NCBI GenBank assembly: GCA_023396795.1 | Contig: JAEWUY010000073.1 | Location: forward strand, 1 to 6,747 | Reading direction: 5' to 3' | Length of the DNA stretch: 6,747 bases | Origin: Bacillota bacterium | GTDB taxonomy: Bacteria; Bacillota_I; Bacilli_A; RFN20; CAG-826 | In this document: piece after piece, positions 5,417-6,747 of the stretch | Layout of the letters: every line of letters begins with the position of its first letter | Numbering within the stretch: position 1 is the first letter of the stretch | Notes under the pieces: generated by a model | Database searches by the model: none | Seen by the model: only the letters and a program-made list of their open reading frames with translations | Told to the model about the DNA's origin: nothing | Made by a program: the position numbers and the translations under genes

Positions 5417-5600
5417 CATAACTAATCGTGAAGTTTCCCTGAGGGTTGACAGCCGGTAACGGCGTCTCAATCGGGGCCTCCACTTGATCGGCAACTTGTG
5501 TTGTCGCAGTCGTAAACGCGCTAATAAGTGCTACGCTAACTCCTGCAAAAATTGTAACGACTAATAAGACTCCTAAAAGTTGACCTTTGATCTCTGACAT
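5406..5600 (-). CDS. Small pilin-like single-span membrane peptide, last gene of a Tad-like operon
   Basis: Sixty-four residues from ATG 5598-5600, chosen because AAAGGA at 5607-5612 lies 6 bases before it; a longer reading from 5642 would have to start inside the upstream gene. The N-terminus MSEIKG is short and polar with Lys-Gly. A hydrophobic helix (about 8-29, LLGVLLVVTIFAGVSVALIS) follows, then a Thr/Ala-rich and Pro-rich tail ending NFTISYEGL. This is the layout of short Flp/type IV-like pilins, where a prepilin peptidase cuts after a Gly. The conserved Glu at position +5 of classic pilins is missing. Position after a TadC-like and a TadE-like gene supports an envelope pilus or pseudopilus component. 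I do not recognise the exact family. Confidence 0.6.
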   Translation of the reverse strand: MSEIKGQLLGVLLVVTIFAGVSVALISAFTTATTQVADQVEAPIETPLPAVNPQGNFTISYEGL

Positions 5601-5606
5601 GTTTGT

Positions 5607-5612
5607 TCCTTT
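5607..5612 (-). promoter_or_regulatory. Shine-Dalgarno site deciding the pilin-like start
   Basis: AAAGGA lies 6 bases before ATG 5600 and just after the TGA (5617-5619) of the TadE-like gene. Confidence 0.65.
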
Positions 5613-5616
5613 CTGA

Positions 5617-5958
5617 TCAATTGTAATATCCGATGACGACACTCCTCGTAACCGTAATAACCATCGGTTCTTGACTCATAATTATTGTTTCGAAGGTTGT
5701 AGTCACATCATATATGTAAGTATCGCCAAAGCGCGGTGTGCAATTATTTATGCAAAATATTGTGGCATTTGCTCTTTCGTCAACGAAAGCAACTATTTCT
5801 GGAGTAATACCGCCTTGTTCAACAATTAAATGCCCTGCTGTCATAGCCACAGCATCTAAATTAGCGTGAACAATTTGTAGACAAATCAAATCACTTCCTA
5901 ATAAAAATACGTTGATGACAAATAGAAAAGATAATATTAAACCGATACTAGATCCCAC
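5617..5958 (-). CDS. TadE-like / pseudopilin single-span membrane protein
   Basis: A 113-residue protein. A hydrophobic segment (about 5-20, IGLILSFLFVINVFLL) at the very N-terminus is followed by an amphipathic stretch, LQIVHANLDAVAMTAGHLIV (27-46). That spacing is typical of TadE/TadF minor pilins. The outer part is soluble and holds two cysteines, C69 and C73 (FCINNC), that could form a disulphide, and ends in beta-like sequence (MVITVTRSVVIGYYN). I place the start at GTG 5956-5958 because GGAGG at 5967-5971 is 8 bases upstream; a TTG at 5982 is open in frame but has no such site. The start overlaps the end of the TadC-like gene by 11 bases, so the two are translationally coupled. The role in pilus or secretion assembly is inferred from architecture and neighbours. 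Confidence 0.6.
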   Translation of the reverse strand: MGSSIGLILSFLFVINVFLLGSDLICLQIVHANLDAVAMTAGHLIVEQGGITPEIVAFVDERANATIFCINNCTPRFGDTYIYDVTTTFETIIMSQEPMVITVTRSVVIGYYN

Positions 5959-6616
5959 TAACGACACCTCCGATTGTGGCAATGATTCCGATCGTTATCA
6001 TGATAGTAATTACTCCTGCACCAACTAAAGGAAAAATATTTAAGCTATCATAACTTTTTTGCGTTTTTTGAAGAGCGTCGGCATAGTGTTGGTCGGCTAT
6101 TTTGCCAAAGATATTTTGAAATTGTAGAAGGCGAGTTTTATCATTGCCCTGATCAATCATCTGGTAAATGCAGATCATGGTTTGTTCAATAATTAAAGAT
6201 GAAAACTTTTGGCCAAAACGTATAAAGGGAAATACCGACTTATCTTCGTCGATTTGTGCAATTAAAGTTTCTAAATACTCTTTTGCTGTTGGTGAAGCAA
6301 AATCAACAAGAGCCAGTAAAGAGTTATAAACATTCACCCCATTCGTAATGTGAATTTCAAAATAAGTGAACAATTTGACAAACTCCATTTGGAGAGAAAA
6401 TATTTTCGTGGCTTTGAGTTTTGCATAGCGTTGCATGTTATAGATAATAAACATTAAAAAAACTAAAGGCAGCATCGCATAAAAATGGGGTTTACCAAAG
6501 AAAAAAATAATAGTTGCCACACCTATCAAAATTAAGATAATAAAAGCTATTTGCTTCTTGATTTCCTTTTTGTAATCAAGATTGGCCTCAGTAATAGATT
6601 TTTCAAAGGGAAGCAT
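5948..6616 (-). CDS. GspF/TadC-like inner-membrane platform protein of a Tad or type II secretion-like system
   Basis: A 222-residue protein with two close N-terminal membrane spans (about 22-40 and 44-60), a cytoplasmic helical region (61-193) and a C-terminal span (194-219, IFPLVGAGVITIMITIGIIA). The cytoplasmic part contains FTYFEIHITNGVNVYNSLLA (83-102) and a later ALQKTQKSYDSLN (181-193). Both match the spacing of the type II secretion F domain, which anchors the assembly ATPase to the membrane. It is shorter than most TadB/TadC proteins (about 300). The start ATG 6614-6616 is preferred: TGGAG at 6626-6630 lies 9 bases before it, whereas a TTG at 6631 would overlap this site. It overlaps the preceding reading frame by 14 bases and the TadE-like gene by 11, a tight operon. 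The domain assignment is by pattern only. Confidence 0.68.
   Translation of the reverse strand: MLPFEKSITEANLDYKKEIKKQIAFIILILIGVATIIFFFGKPHFYAMLPLVFLMFIIYNMQRYAKLKATKIFSLQMEFVKLFTYFEIHITNGVNVYNSLLALVDFASPTAKEYLETLIAQIDEDKSVFPFIRFGQKFSSLIIEQTMICIYQMIDQGNDKTRLLQFQNIFGKIADQHYADALQKTQKSYDSLNIFPLVGAGVITIMITIGIIATIGGVVSGI
5967..5971 (-). promoter_or_regulatory. Shine-Dalgarno site inside the TadC-like gene deciding the TadE-like GTG start
   Basis: GGAGG with an 8-base spacer to GTG 5958. It lies within the last codons (Gly-Gly-Val-Val) of the TadC-like gene, which keeps both genes on one message. Confidence 0.65.
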
Positions 6617-6747
6617 GGTGATTATCTCCAATAATTGAGGTATCAGTTAAACGAATTATTGCCATGTGAATCGAAAAAAGAAAAAGAGAAAAAAGAATAA
6701 CGGTCATAACAGAGAGCAATAAGCCATTAAGCATTTGTGTATAAAAT
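6603..6747 (-). CDS. C-terminal end of a membrane protein gene, probably another TadB-like component (partial)
   Basis: This is the only reading frame open across the right edge on the minus strand: 47 residues ending at TGA 6603-6605. It contains a strongly hydrophobic helix, LLLSVMTVILFSLFLFSIHM, then a short polar tail (RLTDTSIIGDNHHASL). It overlaps the start of the TadC-like gene by 14 bases. A closing membrane span before a TadC-like gene would suit a TadB-like protein. It could also be a separate small membrane protein from the ATG at about 6732-6734, though no Shine-Dalgarno site is visible there. The gene upstream is outside the window. Confidence 0.5.
   Translation of the reverse strand, partial: FYTQMLNGLLLSVMTVILFSLFLFSIHMAIIRLTDTSIIGDNHHASL

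Noticed and set aside
1..6747. GATC avoidance caused by the restriction system
   Set aside because: About 20 GATC sites were counted by eye, near the 20-25 expected by chance if GC is about 38% (GC not counted over the whole window); no depletion.

Overview
The window looks like chromosomal DNA of a low-GC Firmicutes/Bacilli relative, possibly a deep-branching lineage near the Mollicutes. Shine-Dalgarno sites are purine-rich, the intergenic DNA is AT-rich, and the tRNA genes encode their CCA ends. TGA serves as an ordinary stop (for example at 5617-5619) while Trp is TGG, so the Mycoplasma genetic code is not in use. I cannot name a species.

Left edge (1-1130, plus strand): the C-terminal half of a 2-enoate reductase / NADH:flavin oxidoreductase (Old Yellow Enzyme type) with an iron-sulfur cluster and FAD/NAD domains. 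An in-frame TAA at 867-869 splits it, yet the same frame continues with recognisable family sequence to a second stop at 1128-1130. This is a recent nonsense mutation or a sequence error.

Centre (1142-4473, minus strand): a complete DpnII-type restriction-modification operon in the order dpnM, dpnA, dpnB, with an extra fourth gene. DpnM is an alpha-class Dam-like methyltransferase and DpnA a beta-class second adenine methyltransferase. DpnB is the DpnII/MboI-family endonuclease, and the expected target is GATC. The fourth gene encodes an N-terminal GIY-YIG (T5orf172-like) domain and a C-terminal domain resembling DUF5655. The genes are separated by 1, 8 and 17 bases. A promoter with an extended -10 lies before dpnM, and a GATC site falls close to the predicted transcription start.

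Intergenic block (4474-5095): a 16-bp palindrome, the truncated N-terminus of an IS30-family transposase on the plus strand, an AT-rich terminator, then tRNA-Glu(UUC) and tRNA-Asn(GUU) on the minus strand behind a plausible promoter. The IS remnant beside the R-M operon fits an acquired island.

Right part (5096-6747, minus strand): a free-standing acyl carrier protein gene with its own promoter. Upstream of it is the tail of a compact Tad/type II secretion-like pilus operon: the end of a membrane protein gene, a small GspF/TadC-like protein, a TadE-like pseudopilin and a short pilin-like peptide. This operon ends at a clear rho-independent terminator. Several starts in this block were moved inward because good Shine-Dalgarno sites sit before internal ATG or GTG codons.
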